64,000 nucleotides of DNA from NCBI GenBank assembly GCA_947497475.1, contig CANMGS010000001.1, positions 1,116,001-1,180,000 on the forward strand, given 5' to 3'. Of the stretch, positions 1 to 9,164 are shown piece after piece. The stretch's first letter is position 1. Every line of letters starts with the position of its first letter. Under the pieces are notes generated by a model, which was not told the DNA's origin, did no database searches, and was given only the letters and a program-made list of their open reading frames with translations. Source of the DNA: an uncultured Amylibacter sp. (lineage in GTDB: Bacteria; Pseudomonadota; Alphaproteobacteria; Rhodobacterales; Rhodobacteraceae). Both the position numbers and the translations under genes were made by a program.

Positions 1-2
1 CC

Positions 3-1688
3 GCCTATGCCGATATGTATGGACCTACAACGGGTGATAAAATCCGTCTTGCCGATACCGATCTGATTATCGAGGTTGAGCACGACCTGACCACATATGG
101 TGAAGAGGTCAAATTTGGTGGCGGCAAAGTCATCCGCGATGGCATGGGCCAATCCCAAGTCACCCGCGCAGGTGGTGCCGCGGATACGGTCATCACCAAT
201 GCACTGATTGTGGACACCACAGGGATTTACAAAGCGGATGTTGGTCTGCGCGATGGGCAAATCCTGAAAACCGGCAAAGCGGGCAATCCAGATACACAAC
301 CCAATGTTGATATCATCATCGGCCCAAGCACAGAAATCATTGCGGGTGAAGGTAAAATCCTAACAGCGGGTGGGTTTGACAGCCACATCCACTTTATCTG
401 TCCCCAACAAATGGAAGATGCGCTGCATTCAGGCATGACAACCATGTTGGGCGGCGGCACAGGGCCCGCACACGGCACTTTGGCCACCACCTGCACACCT
501 GGCCCTTGGCACATTGGACGCATGTTGCAATCCATGGATGACGTTCCCATGAACATTGGCCTGTCGGGCAAAGGCAACGCCAGCAAACCCGCCGCCATTG
601 AAGAAATGGTCAAAGCAGGCGCATGTGCGCTGAAATTGCATGAAGATTGGGGCACAACACCCGCTGCCATCGATTGCTGCCTGTCCGTTGCAGATGACAT
701 GGATGTCCAGGTGATGATCCACACCGATACATTGAACGAAAGCGGCTTTGTTGAAAACACAGTCGCGGCTATGAAAGGCCGCACAATCCATGCCTTCCAC
801 ACCGAAGGCGCAGGGGGTGGTCACGCACCAGACATCATCAAAGTCTGCGGCGAAGATTTTGTGATCCCAAGTTCCACAAATCCAACACGGCCCTATACGG
901 TGAACACGTTAGAAGAGCATTTGGATATGCTTATGGTGTGTCACCATCTTGATAAATCCATCCCTGAAGATGTGGCCTTTGCTGAAAGCCGCATTCGCAA
1001 AGAAACCATAGCCGCAGAGGATATCCTGCACGATATGGGTGCCTTCAGCATCATCGCATCCGACAGCCAAGCCATGGGGCGTGTCGGTGAAGTTGCCATC
1101 CGAACATGGCAAACCGCACATAAGATGAAAGTTCAACGCGGACGTCTACCTGAGGAAACAGGCGACAATGATAATGTCCGTGTAAAACGTTACATCGCAA
1201 AATATACGATCAACCCTGCGATTGCCCACGGCATCAGCCAACATATCGGCAGCGTAACCGAAGGCAAACGCGCCGACCTTGTTCTATGGTCGCCAGCCTT
1301 CTTTGGCGTGAAGCCTGAAATGGTTCTGTTGGGCGGTTCAATCGTTGTGGCGCAAATGGGTGACCCAAACGCATCAATTCCAACACCACAACCAGTTTAC
1401 ACGCGCCCTATGTTTGGCGCGATGGGGCGCGCTGTTCAGGCCTCTTCTGTATGCTTTGTGTCTCAAGCAGCCCATGCGGATAACATCGCAGGGCAACTCG
1501 GATTGGCGAAATCCACGCTGCCTGTGAAAAACACCCGCAACATTGGCAAAGATGACATGGTGATGAACAGCGCAAAGCCTGAAATCGAAGTGCACCCCGA
1601 AACCTACGAAGTGCGCGCAAACGGAGAGCTTCTCACCTGTGAACCCGCAACCGAGCTGCCCATGACGCAGCGCTACTTTATGTTCTGA
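3..1688 (+). CDS. ureC: Urease alpha subunit (5' end outside window)
   Basis: Catalytic subunit of the nickel urease, which hydrolyses urea to ammonia and carbamate in the cytoplasm. The reading frame is open from base 3 (AYAD before MYGPTTGDK), so the true start lies upstream and the first Met at base 15 is internal; about 561 residues are visible against a usual 567-570. Active-site pieces are all present: the HIH nickel pair in GGFDSHIHF, the lysine to be carbamylated in ALKLHEDWG, the further nickel histidines in MIHTDTLNE and HTEGAGGGH, the flap histidine in MVCHHLDKS, and the Asp ligand in IASDSQAMG. It is followed one base later by ureE, so it belongs to the same operon; ureA, ureB and ureD are presumably to the left. 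Confidence 0.97.
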   Translation, partial: AYADMYGPTTGDKIRLADTDLIIEVEHDLTTYGEEVKFGGGKVIRDGMGQSQVTRAGGAADTVITNALIVDTTGIYKADVGLRDGQILKTGKAGNPDTQPNVDIIIGPSTEIIAGEGKILTAGGFDSHIHFICPQQMEDALHSGMTTMLGGGTGPAHGTLATTCTPGPWHIGRMLQSMDDVPMNIGLSGKGNASKPAAIEEMVKAGACALKLHEDWGTTPAAIDCCLSVADDMDVQVMIHTDTLNESGFVENTVAAMKGRTIHAFHTEGAGGGHAPDIIKVCGEDFVIPSSTNPTRPYTVNTLEEHLDMLMVCHHLDKSIPEDVAFAESRIRKETIAAEDILHDMGAFSIIASDSQAMGRVGEVAIRTWQTAHKMKVQRGRLPEETGDNDNVRVKRYIAKYTINPAIAHGISQHIGSVTEGKRADLVLWSPAFFGVKPEMVLLGGSIVVAQMGDPNASIPTPQPVYTRPMFGAMGRAVQASSVCFVSQAAHADNIAGQLGLAKSTLPVKNTRNIGKDDMVMNSAKPEIEVHPETYEVRANGELLTCEPATELPMTQRYFMF

Positions 1689-1689
1689 T

Positions 1690-2136
1690 ATGATACGTGC
1701 GACCTCAACAACCCATTCCCATTCTGAACCAGCGGGTATTGTGACACTCGATTATGATGATCGCTATCGCCGCCGCATTGCGCTGACCTGCGATAATGGT
1801 CTGGAATTTCTACTGGATTTGCCCAAGGTCATTGAACTGCGTGACGGAGATGATCTGCTCTTGGAAGACGGGCGTCATGTGCGTGTGCGGGCAGCACCAG
1901 AACTCTTAATGAAAGCAACGGCAACGGACCCTCATCATTTGATCCGAACCGCATGGCATGTGGGCAACCGTCATTTGCCCTGTGAAATTCACGCAGATCA
2001 TTTGATCTTGCGCTATGACCATGTGATTTTTGATATGTTGGAAAAATTAGGTGCCAATGTCGAAAAAATCGAAGCGCCTTTTAACCCCGAAGGGGGCGCA
2101 TATGGGCAAGGGCGGACACATAGCCATGCACATTAA
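1690..2136 (+). CDS. ureE: Urease accessory protein UreE (nickel metallochaperone)
   Basis: UreE delivers nickel to the UreDFG-apourease complex. The 148-residue protein has the two-domain UreE layout: an N-terminal beta domain, then a C-terminal ferredoxin-like metal-binding domain with TAWHVGNRHLP, the segment carrying the conserved interface histidine. The tail ends in the short His-rich THSHAH, a typical but here brief nickel-binding tail. The start is one base past the ureC stop, which fits translational coupling. A 74-bp gap holding a repeat array separates it from ureF. Confidence 0.95.
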   Translation: MIRATSTTHSHSEPAGIVTLDYDDRYRRRIALTCDNGLEFLLDLPKVIELRDGDDLLLEDGRHVRVRAAPELLMKATATDPHHLIRTAWHVGNRHLPCEIHADHLILRYDHVIFDMLEKLGANVEKIEAPFNPEGGAYGQGRTHSHAH

Positions 2137-2160
2137 CCTTTTTCGAATGCATGATTGTGT

Positions 2161-2200
2161 GCCATACGCTTGCCATACGCTTGCCATACGTATTCCATAC
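2161..2200 (-). repeat. GTATGGC repeat array, 11-bp period (copy 1)
   Basis: On the plus strand, four copies of a (g/t)CCATAC heptamer start at 2161, 2172, 2183 and 2194, exactly 11 bp apart; on the minus strand they read GTATGGCAAGC and variants. The array fills the ureE-ureF gap. A second array of the same unit lies at 33306-33361 in the opposite orientation. The function is unknown; 11-bp phasing places each copy on about the same helical face. Confidence 0.75.
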
Positions 2201-2210
2201 GGTCAAAATT

Positions 2211-2855
2211 ATGGTTAACGCAGCGCATCATAAACTCATGGCTTGGCTTTCGCCCAGCTATCCCATCGGGGCATATTCCTACAGCCATGGTCTTGAATAT
2301 GCGATTGATGCGGGGGATGTGACGGATGCTGAAAGCCTGCGGAAGTGGCTCTCAGATGTTCTCAGATATGGCGCAGGCCGCAATGATGCGATCATATTGA
2401 AAGAGGCCTACAACGCTCCTGATAAAGATGCATTGCAAGAGGTTTCTGACCTTGCGATTGCACTCTCTGCCAGTGCCGAACGTCATCTGGAAACAACCGC
2501 TCAGGGCGCTGCATTTTCAAAGGTCACATCTGCCGTTTCTGGCATGGATTTACCGCCTATGCCATTGCCTGTTGCGCTGGGCGCCGCTGCTGCCCGTGAA
2601 GGCATTGAATTATCAGATGTTTTACCGCTGTATCTGCACAGTTTCGCTGCCAATATCATCACTGCTGCCGTGCGATTTATCCCTCTTGGTCAGACAGAGG
2701 GGCAGCAGGTTTTGGCAAGCTTATTCGACCTCTTCGAAACCGTTACAAATGAGGTAAATGTTTCGGGGATGAATGACTTAGGAAGCATTTGTTTTCTAAG
2801 TGATATTTCTGCGATGAAACATGAAGATATGACCACAAGGATTTTTCGCACATGA
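2211..2855 (+). CDS. ureF: Urease accessory protein UreF
   Basis: UreF is the helical scaffold that joins UreG to the UreD-urease complex during nickel insertion. From the ATG at 2211 the protein is 214 residues and starts [20 protein letters not shown], matching the family signature of a leucine-rich helix followed by [18 protein letters not shown]. A further-upstream in-frame ATG at 2151 would translate the GTATGGC repeat array, which is not family-like, so it is rejected. No strong ribosome-binding site is visible before 2211. The gene ends in an ATGA overlap with ureG, indicating coupling. Confidence 0.9.
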   Translation: MVNAAHHKLMAWLSPSYPIGAYSYSHGLEYAIDAGDVTDAESLRKWLSDVLRYGAGRNDAIILKEAYNAPDKDALQEVSDLAIALSASAERHLETTAQGAAFSKVTSAVSGMDLPPMPLPVALGAAAAREGIELSDVLPLYLHSFAANIITAAVRFIPLGQTEGQQVLASLFDLFETVTNEVNVSGMNDLGSICFLSDISAMKHEDMTTRIFRT

Positions 2856-3466
2856 CACAAAATGGACCCTTGCGCGTCGGCATCGGCGGCCCTGTTGGCG
2901 CAGGCAAAACAACGCTCACAGAAATGCTCTGTAAAGAGATGGCCAAAGACTATTCTATGGCGGTAATCACGAACGACATTTACACCTCTGAAGACGCTGA
3001 ATATCTGATGCGAAAACAGGTTCTACCCATTGATCGTATCAGAGGCGTAGAAACAGGCGGCTGCCCCCATACAGCCATCCGCGAAGACGCCTCGATGAAC
3101 CTTGCCGCAATCGATGATTTGAACGCGGCTTTCCCTGAATTGGATTTGGTTTTGATCGAAAGCGGTGGCGATAATTTGGCGGCGACGTTCAGCCCAGAAT
3201 TGGCCGATATTACCATCTATGTCATAGATGTCGGCATGGGCGAAGAAATCCCCCGCAAAGGCGGTCCAGGGATTACGCGTTCGGACATTCTCATCATAAA
3301 TAAAACCAGCTTGGCGCCCTATGTTAACGTTTCATTAGATGTGATGGAATATGATGCAAAGAACCAAAGAAAAACAAAGCCTTTCATCTTTGCGGACATT
3401 AAATCAGGTAGAAACATAAAAGACATAGTAAACGTTATAAAGAGTATCGGAGGGTTGGAACTATAA
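2852..3466 (+). CDS. ureG: Urease accessory GTPase UreG
   Basis: SIMIBI-class GTPase that powers nickel transfer to apourease. The 204-residue protein has the P-loop [10 protein letters not shown] near residue 10, the metal-binding CPH motif in TGGCPHTAI, the Walker-B-like segment [19 protein letters not shown], and the guanine-specificity NKTSLAPYV segment. The start overlaps the ureF stop by four bases. It is the last gene of the urease operon in this window; a long perfect stem-loop follows about 90 bp downstream. Confidence 0.97.
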   Translation: MTQNGPLRVGIGGPVGAGKTTLTEMLCKEMAKDYSMAVITNDIYTSEDAEYLMRKQVLPIDRIRGVETGGCPHTAIREDASMNLAAIDDLNAAFPELDLVLIESGGDNLAATFSPELADITIYVIDVGMGEEIPRKGGPGITRSDILIINKTSLAPYVNVSLDVMEYDAKNQRKTKPFIFADIKSGRNIKDIVNVIKSIGGLEL

Positions 3467-3843
3467 TTTATTTTAAAGGCAAACTTATGTGTCCATAAAG
3501 GCAATAGTAGTGCGTTATTCATTTCACATTCTAATAAAATTAATGACTTACAGATTTTAAAAAGGCAAAACCTTCTAGCATTCCATAAATTGTGTAAATT
3601 GCCAAAAGGTTTTGCCTTTTTGATGCAGACCTTTGTCTTTGGGTTTCAAAATCGTACTAAATCAGTTAATTGGCCAAAACATCTCAGATGTTGGCAAATA
3701 GCCTGTACATGACATTCTGGGTTATTTGATATGTGACTGCATTCGGCCCAAAGCCGACTTTGGAAGGCCACAATGGGTTACAGATATCTTAATGTCTGCT
3801 TTGTGGTACAATGTCGACATTTACTATTCTAGCTATTAGTACC
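3467..3843. other. Gene-free AT-rich spacer between urease and copper operons
   Basis: No plausible coding region. It contains the stem-loop at 3559-3621 and, after it, a stretch with AATGTCTGCTTT (3791-3802) followed by AATGTCGACATTT. This stretch resembles part of the spacer on the other side of the copper cluster (around 9257-9290). Such degenerate intergenic sequence looks like decayed or repetitive non-coding DNA; I see no RNA gene in it. Confidence 0.5.
3559..3621 (+). terminator. Long stem-loop downstream of ureG
   Basis: A perfect 16-bp inverted repeat (3559-3574 with 3606-3621, AAAAAGGCAAAACCTT and its complement) encloses a 31-nt loop. The arm ends in a T-run on the plus strand and, being A-rich at the other end, on the minus strand too. 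It is a likely terminator for the urease operon, though the loop is longer than in most intrinsic terminators. Confidence 0.65.
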
Positions 3844-3874
3844 TTGACCTTCCCTTTACTGGAAGCTTTATAAG
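3844..3874 (+). promoter_or_regulatory. CueR/MerR-type copper-responsive promoter
   Basis: A -35 element TTGACC (3844-3849) and a -10-like TATAAG (3869-3874) are separated by 19 bp, the abnormally long spacing typical of MerR-family promoters. The spacer carries a dyad, ACCTTCC...GGAAGcT, closely matching known CueR operators of copper-exporter genes. It lies about 30 bp upstream of the first gene of the copper operon, so copper-induced activation by a CueR-like protein is predicted. No cueR gene is present in the window. Confidence 0.75.
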
Positions 3875-3905
3875 TAGATTAAGAAACTAGAAATGTTGAG
3901 AAATA

Positions 3906-4262
3906 ATGACAATATTGAGTCGCATATTTTATGCTCTACGCTCTGCAAGCTTGCTTGTAGTTGTCATTACTCTTGCGTTTTCTGTTCCAATGTCGTCTCA
4001 CGCTAGCATGATGGATCATGATCCTTCACATTTGAATGTGGATCACAGTATGCATGATATGTCATCACACGATGCAAAGTATCCAGATGGTCACGATAAT
4101 CATACAAGCTTGGATTGTTGTTCTGGCATTTGTGTTGTTGCATCTATTGGTTTTGAATGTTCTTTCTCCAGCTTAAAGCAAGTAGACAATCACGAAGCAG
4201 AAGCTTTTTTGACATTAACATCAATGGGCTCATCCCGTTTGATGCGACCGCCCAGTCTTTAA
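3906..4262 (+). CDS. Small exported His/Cys-rich protein, first gene of copper operon
   Basis: 118 residues with an N-terminal hydrophobic export signal (about residues 8-33, ending SSHAS). The mature part is rich in His, Met and Asp (MMDHD, DHSMHDMSSHD, HDNH) and contains a DCCSGIC cluster. I do not recognise a named family. The composition suggests a periplasmic or membrane-attached copper-binding protein. It lies directly behind the CueR-type promoter and about 80 bp ahead of a small lipoprotein gene. The function is inferred only from composition and operon position. Confidence 0.7.
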   Translation: MTILSRIFYALRSASLLVVVITLAFSVPMSSHASMMDHDPSHLNVDHSMHDMSSHDAKYPDGHDNHTSLDCCSGICVVASIGFECSFSSLKQVDNHEAEAFLTLTSMGSSRLMRPPSL

Positions 4263-4341
4263 GTTTACATCCTCTTTTGATGAAAACGACAAGCTATAGG
4301 CATTAGTCTATCGCTCTTTCTACAACACTATAGGTAAATAA

Positions 4342-4575
4342 ATGAAACCCATGTTCATAATGGGGTGTTTGGCTTTTGCTTTAGCAGCATGTTCTGAACC
4401 CCCGTCAAAATTAAACCGTATTGCAGCATTGCAAGCACCTGTTGCGCCGCAAAAATCAGTGCGACCTGTGCAATATAAACCTGTCATTCAAGGTTACGAA
4501 CATCGTGATCCTACTGATCCACAAGATTGGCGTAAATCCAATGAAGAACAAAATTCTGGATGGGGGATACAGTGA
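4342..4575 (+). CDS. Small lipoprotein in copper operon
   Basis: 77 residues with a signal peptide ending in the lipobox LAAC (cysteine near residue 17), so it is predicted to be a lipid-anchored envelope protein. The mature part is short, polar and rich in Pro and Gln. No family is recognised. Its TGA overlaps the ATG of the TolC-like gene (TGATG), indicating translational coupling, so it may be an accessory of the outer-membrane efflux protein. Confidence 0.7.
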   Translation: MKPMFIMGCLAFALAACSEPPSKLNRIAALQAPVAPQKSVRPVQYKPVIQGYEHRDPTDPQDWRKSNEEQNSGWGIQ

Positions 4576-6005
4576 TGCGTCTAATATCAAAATTCACAAT
4601 GACAGCTCTTCCGCTTATCTTGTCGGCTTGCGCTACTGCTGTACCTGAAAAATATACAAGTAAAACAGCAACGTTTCAAAGTGTATCTTCGGAAACATCT
4701 AAAGCTATTGGAAAACAAACGGTTTGGATACAATCGCAAGCCGAGGCAGAAGCAACAGCAAAACGTGTTCATGCATTAGTGCACAGAAAGACTATTTCTG
4801 CAGATACAGCCGTTCAAGTTGCATTGCTGAATAACAAAGGTCTGCAAGCAGCTTACTCTGAAGTTGGCTTATCTGCCGCAGAAGTTTGGCAAGAATCCTT
4901 ACCCGAAAACCCTGTTGTGGGTATTGACGTACTTGGGATCGGCGCTCCTGCTCTTGGATTGTTACGATCCATAGAGGCAGTATTTGCCACAAATCTACTA
5001 GATGCCAAAACACGCAAAGCAAGAGTTTCTCTTGCAGATAAAGAATATAAAAAAGCGCAGCTAGAAGCTGTGAATGAAACTTTATCTTTGGCAGCGAAAA
5101 CACGCGAAGCTTGGATTGAAGCCGTTGCTGCGTTTGAAGAGGTTGATAACCTGAAACAAGCCAGCGCGACATCTGATGCATCGTCAGAGCTTGCAAACAG
5201 TCTCGGGCTTGCTGGATCATTAGACAAGGGCAGTCAAGCTCGTGAACATTCTTTCAACGCTGAAATGGCCGCAAAAACGGCAAAGGCTCGTTTGAAAGCG
5301 GCTGGTGCGAAAGAAGAGTTAACACGACTAATGGGTTTATGGGGAACTGAAGTAGATTACTTTGTACCTGATGCTTTACCTCGAATTCCAAACGCGCTCC
5401 CAAAACGGAGATCCATTGAGGCTGACGCTTTGAAAAATCGGTTTGATTTGAAGGTTGCCAAACTTGGCTTAGCTGCATCAGCACAGGCTTTCGGTATGAC
5501 AGATGCAACACGCTATGTAACAGATTTAGAGTTAATCACTGGCGTTGAATTGGAACGTGAAGCTGAAGATGGGCGTATCAACGAAACAACAACACCGCAG
5601 ATAGAAGTAGAGTTTTCATTACCAATCTATGACACAGGTAAAGCACGATTGCGCAAAGCAGAACTTGCCTATTTACGAGATGCCAATGTTGTTGCGGAAA
5701 AGGCTGTGAATATCAGGTCCCAAGCACGTTCGGCAGAAGCGGCTTATCATGGAACGCACCAAATTGCGAAACACTACCGCGATACGGTTCTTCCTCTGCG
5801 AGCGGTTGTGGATGAAGCGGCGCTACTCAGCAATAATGGGATGATCACAAGCACTTTTGAATTGCTTGAAGATACACGGGAAACGCTGGAAGCTCATCTG
5901 GAAGCTGATGAAGCCAAACGTGATTTCTGGCTCGCAAAAGCCAACTTACAAGCTGCTATTTATGGCGGAATCTCCACTGAAGCAAATGACGACGATGATG
6001 AATGA
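4575..6005 (+). CDS. TolC-family outer-membrane efflux lipoprotein
   Basis: 476 residues from the ATG at 4575, giving MRLISKFTMTALPLILSAC with a lipobox cysteine, as in CusC/OprM-type proteins. An ATG five codons earlier (4560) would disturb the signal and is disfavoured. Long alpha-helical repeats rich in Ala, Glu and Lys (for example ALLNNKGLQAAYSEVGLSAAEV and a second similar half) match the duplicated OEP domain. The protein would form the outer-membrane channel of a copper efflux route, but no RND pump or CusB-like adaptor is encoded nearby. The acidic tail (NDDDDE) is unusual. Confidence 0.88.
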   Translation: MRLISKFTMTALPLILSACATAVPEKYTSKTATFQSVSSETSKAIGKQTVWIQSQAEAEATAKRVHALVHRKTISADTAVQVALLNNKGLQAAYSEVGLSAAEVWQESLPENPVVGIDVLGIGAPALGLLRSIEAVFATNLLDAKTRKARVSLADKEYKKAQLEAVNETLSLAAKTREAWIEAVAAFEEVDNLKQASATSDASSELANSLGLAGSLDKGSQAREHSFNAEMAAKTAKARLKAAGAKEELTRLMGLWGTEVDYFVPDALPRIPNALPKRRSIEADALKNRFDLKVAKLGLAASAQAFGMTDATRYVTDLELITGVELEREAEDGRINETTTPQIEVEFSLPIYDTGKARLRKAELAYLRDANVVAEKAVNIRSQARSAEAAYHGTHQIAKHYRDTVLPLRAVVDEAALLSNNGMITSTFELLEDTRETLEAHLEADEAKRDFWLAKANLQAAIYGGISTEANDDDDE

Positions 6006-6050
6006 TGCTGGTTTTTGCTGATCAGCACATAATATTCGAAAGGACATGAA

Positions 6051-7412
6051 ATGTTAAATAGAAGACAACTTTTAGGAGCAGGCGCAACAGCGGGCGCAAC
6101 ACTTCTATCCGCGAACGCATGGGGTAGCACTACGAACATGGGATTGCCTGAAGCGGCTGTGATGGATAACGCATCCACACAAGGACCACTGCATCCACCA
6201 TCAGGACCTGATTATCAACCCGTGGTAACCCTGAATGGATGGACGTTACCTTTCCGTATGAACAACGGTGTGAAAGAATTCCATCTGATTGCCGAACCTG
6301 TTGAACGTGAATTGGCGGAAGGTATGACAGCATACCTTTGGGGGTATAATGGTCAATCGACGGGGCCAACAATCGAAGCGGTTGAAGGTGACCGCGTTCG
6401 GATTTTCGTAACAAACAAATTGCAAGAACATACAACAATTCATTGGCATGGTTTGATATTGCCATCTGGTATGGATGGCGTGGGTGGCCTTAGCCATCCT
6501 GGCATCCCTCCTGGTAAAACCTTTGTTTACGAATTTGACCTCACAAAGAGTGGTACATTCATGTATCATCCACACGCCGATGAGATGGTACAAATGGCGA
6601 TGGGAATGATGGGTATGTTTATCGTTCATCCTAAAGACCCTACATTTATGCCTGTTGATCGTGATTTTGTCTTTATGCTGAATGCGTTTGATATTGAGCC
6701 TGGCACATATGTTCCTCGCATTATGACGATGACGGATTTTAACTTATGGACTTGGAATAGCCGCATCTTTCCTGACATCGATCCAATCGTCGTTAATCAA
6801 AATGATCGTGTGCGCATACGCGTTGGAAACCTGACAATGACCAACCACCCCATTCATATGCACGGGTATGATTTCTCCGTTACATGTACCGATGGTGGAT
6901 GGGTGCCTGAAACGGCACGTTGGCCAGAAGTTTCAATTGATCTTCCAGTCGGTGCAATGCGTGCCTTTGAATTTGATGCTGTACACTTAGGTGATTGGGC
7001 AATTCATTGCCACAAATCACATCATACAATGAATGCAATGGGACATGACGTTCCTACATTTATTGGTACGGATCAACGCAGCCTTTCCAATAAAATCCAA
7101 ACGTTCCAGCCAGAATTTATGGCAATGGGCACAGCGGGTATGGCTGATATGGGTGTTATGGAAATGGAACTGCCTGATAACACGATCCCAATGATGACAG
7201 GCTGGGGGCCGCATGGGCCGATTGAAATGGGTGGAATGTTCTCTGTCGTGAAAGTACGCGAAGGGATTGCAGCGGATGACTACTCTGACCCAGGTTGGTA
7301 CAAAAACCCTCAAGGTACACAAGCCTATGAATGGACAGGTGAACTCCCTGAACATGCTAGAAAAACAGATTCACAAACCCAAATCACTCCAAAACCAACA
7401 TCAAAAGGCTGA
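6051..7412 (+). CDS. Periplasmic multicopper oxidase (copper resistance)
   Basis: 453 residues. The N-terminus MLNRRQLLGAGATAGA is a Tat signal, so it is exported folded. Three cupredoxin domains carry the four copper motifs: HWHG (about residue 130), HPHADEM (about 173), HPIHMHG (about 266) and HCHKSHHTMNAM (about 319), which supply the trinuclear centre and a type-1 site with an axial Met. It probably oxidises Cu(I) to less toxic Cu(II) in the periplasm. It is shorter than classical CopA (about 600 residues) because the long Met-rich insert is absent, although a short Met-rich segment (MAMGTAGMADMGVMEMELP) occurs after the last motif. It sits between the TolC-like and CusF-like genes. Confidence 0.93.
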   Translation: MLNRRQLLGAGATAGATLLSANAWGSTTNMGLPEAAVMDNASTQGPLHPPSGPDYQPVVTLNGWTLPFRMNNGVKEFHLIAEPVERELAEGMTAYLWGYNGQSTGPTIEAVEGDRVRIFVTNKLQEHTTIHWHGLILPSGMDGVGGLSHPGIPPGKTFVYEFDLTKSGTFMYHPHADEMVQMAMGMMGMFIVHPKDPTFMPVDRDFVFMLNAFDIEPGTYVPRIMTMTDFNLWTWNSRIFPDIDPIVVNQNDRVRIRVGNLTMTNHPIHMHGYDFSVTCTDGGWVPETARWPEVSIDLPVGAMRAFEFDAVHLGDWAIHCHKSHHTMNAMGHDVPTFIGTDQRSLSNKIQTFQPEFMAMGTAGMADMGVMEMELPDNTIPMMTGWGPHGPIEMGGMFSVVKVREGIAADDYSDPGWYKNPQGTQAYEWTGELPEHARKTDSQTQITPKPTSKG

Positions 7413-7455
7413 CATAGGTCAGCCTTGAACCAAACATTTTTAAAAGGACAAGGCT

Positions 7456-7935
7456 ATGAAAACGCAAATCTTATCAACAATGCTCATCCTATCACTATCC
7501 GCCACAGCATTCGCTAGCGGCTCTCATTCGGACGATCATAGTAATCACGGCGCAAATAAATCTGAAAAGACCACTCATGGACATGCTGATGGTGAAAAAC
7601 ATGAGCACTCAGATGAGCACGATCATTCCAAACATCATGAGGATGATGAAAACTATGATCACTCTAAACACCATGAAAACCACGAGAGTGGCGCAGAAAA
7701 CCAAGATGCTGAGGATGTAGTTTACACGAAAGGTGTTGTTAAAAAGATTGATCCCAAAACAGGAAAAGTGACACTTATCCATGAAGAGCTGCCAACACTT
7801 GGCATGCCTGCCATGACAATGGTTTTTCGTTTATCAGAAGATGTTGATGCTTCAACTTTAGACGCTGGCAAAGAAATCGAATTCTCTGCCGAACGCATCA
7901 ATGGCAAGCTGACTGTCACAGACATCAAAGAATAA
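7456..7935 (+). CDS. His-rich periplasmic protein with CusF-like copper-binding domain
   Basis: 159 residues: signal peptide (to about residue 20), a very His/Asp/Glu-rich linker (about 22-85) with repeated HSKHHE-type units, then a CusF-type beta-barrel (about 88-159). The metal-site segment is HEELPTLGMPAMTMVF; the two MTM-type methionines and the upstream His are present, but the Trp that caps Cu(I) in E. coli CusF is Met here. It is a likely Cu(I)/Ag(I) chaperone or buffer. The stop overlaps an upstream candidate start of copC. Confidence 0.9.
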   Translation: MKTQILSTMLILSLSATAFASGSHSDDHSNHGANKSEKTTHGHADGEKHEHSDEHDHSKHHEDDENYDHSKHHENHESGAENQDAEDVVYTKGVVKKIDPKTGKVTLIHEELPTLGMPAMTMVFRLSEDVDASTLDAGKEIEFSAERINGKLTVTDIKE

Positions 7936-7952
7936 TGATTGGGGATATAAGA

Positions 7953-8297
7953 ATGCAAAAACTTATCGCAACTTGCCTTTTCATCGCAGTGGGCAGTTCT
8001 GCTTTCGCACATTCGAAAGTTAATTCAACTACCCCAGATAATGGTGCTATTGTCACATCAGTACCTAAAACAATTGAGTTAATCTTTGCAAAGAAAGTAC
8101 GCTTGACTAAAGTAACGGCGACCCACAAAGAACATTCTAATGTTGAACTGGATTTAGAAGGGCAAAAATCTTTTCAAAAGACCGCGACAATACCTTTGAA
8201 AACATTTGGAGCAGGTACCTATAAAATTGAATGGCGTGCTTTAGGTACAGATGGGCATGCTCTTAAGGGTAATTTTTCGTTTGAGGTAACAGAATAA
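7953..8297 (+). CDS. copC: Copper-binding periplasmic protein CopC
   Basis: 114 residues from the ATG at 7953, preceded by GGGGATAT at suitable spacing; an ATG at 7935 overlapping the previous stop would add six residues (MIGDIR) and is less likely. A signal peptide ends AFA, leaving a mature N-terminus HSKVNSTTPDNGA, where His1 is a Cu(II) ligand in the CopC family. The C-terminal GTDGHALKG supplies the other Asp/His ligands. It pairs with the next gene, copD. Confidence 0.92.
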   Translation: MQKLIATCLFIAVGSSAFAHSKVNSTTPDNGAIVTSVPKTIELIFAKKVRLTKVTATHKEHSNVELDLEGQKSFQKTATIPLKTFGAGTYKIEWRALGTDGHALKGNFSFEVTE

Positions 8298-9164
8298 ATG
8301 CTCCTTGATCCATGGATGGCTGCATCCCTGATCGCAAAGATATTTTTGTATCTATCGGTCATGGGTGCGGCAGGTTTGAGTTTTTTCAAAGTAGTCTTTC
8401 CTCAAAACAGTGATCTAATCGCGGGCAAGACAATCATCATACTTGCAACTGGTGGCATACTGGCTGCCATAATGGGTTATCTATTACGCGGAGCGGCTTT
8501 AACAGGTGATATGACTGGACTTTACGACTTGGAGATGTTGGGGGTTTTATGGGAAACCCATGTTGGGTCAGCATTTTTATACCGCATAGTAGGGCTGCTG
8601 CTTATTCTTGTTGGATGTATATTAATGAATTATGGAGCAGTTATTGCTGCTTTAGGAGCCGTGATTACGCTTTGGTCTTTCACACGCATTGGGCATGTAA
8701 CGGATGTTGAAACGATCTATGCTTCGACGCTGCTGTTATTACATCTTTGCGTAGCTGCATTTTGGATAGGTGCACTTTATCCCATATATCAATCGATCAA
8801 AGGCACACTTTCATTAGATATAGCAGCAAGCCTTGCTGAACGATTTGGACTTATAGCATCTATATTAGTTCCAATATTGATCATCGCTGGTGTCATCTTA
8901 TCTTGGCTTTTAGTCGGAAGCTGGGGAGTTTTATTCACGTCCATTTATGGACGGGTTCTAATCCTTAAAATATCTATTGTGGCAGTGCTACTTGCTTTAG
9001 CCGCTGTAAATAAATTACGATTTGTTCCCTCATTGCTTAATGGAAGTCAAAAAGCTGCAAAACACTTAGGGCTCTCTATAAAATTCGAAGTAATCTGTGT
9101 TGTCGGTGTTTTATGTGTAACCGCAATATTGACCAGTACTGTGGAGTTACCCTTGTCCCACTAA
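8298..9164 (+). CDS. copD: Copper resistance inner-membrane protein CopD
   Basis: 288 residues with about eight hydrophobic membrane segments, starting directly after the copC stop. The copC-copD order and the polytopic layout with a membrane His (LLLLHLCVAAFWIGALYP, about residues 150-165) identify the CopD/YcnJ family, thought to move copper across the inner membrane together with CopC. It is the last gene of the copper operon. No strong terminator follows directly; a hairpin occurs at 9598-9624. Confidence 0.9.
   Translation: MLLDPWMAASLIAKIFLYLSVMGAAGLSFFKVVFPQNSDLIAGKTIIILATGGILAAIMGYLLRGAALTGDMTGLYDLEMLGVLWETHVGSAFLYRIVGLLLILVGCILMNYGAVIAALGAVITLWSFTRIGHVTDVETIYASTLLLLHLCVAAFWIGALYPIYQSIKGTLSLDIAASLAERFGLIASILVPILIIAGVILSWLLVGSWGVLFTSIYGRVLILKISIVAVLLALAAVNKLRFVPSLLNGSQKAAKHLGLSIKFEVICVVGVLCVTAILTSTVELPLSH

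Noticed and set aside
2151-2210. N-terminal extension of UreF from ATG 2151
   Set aside because: It would translate the GTATGGC repeat array into residues not found in UreF proteins; the family-like start is at 2211.
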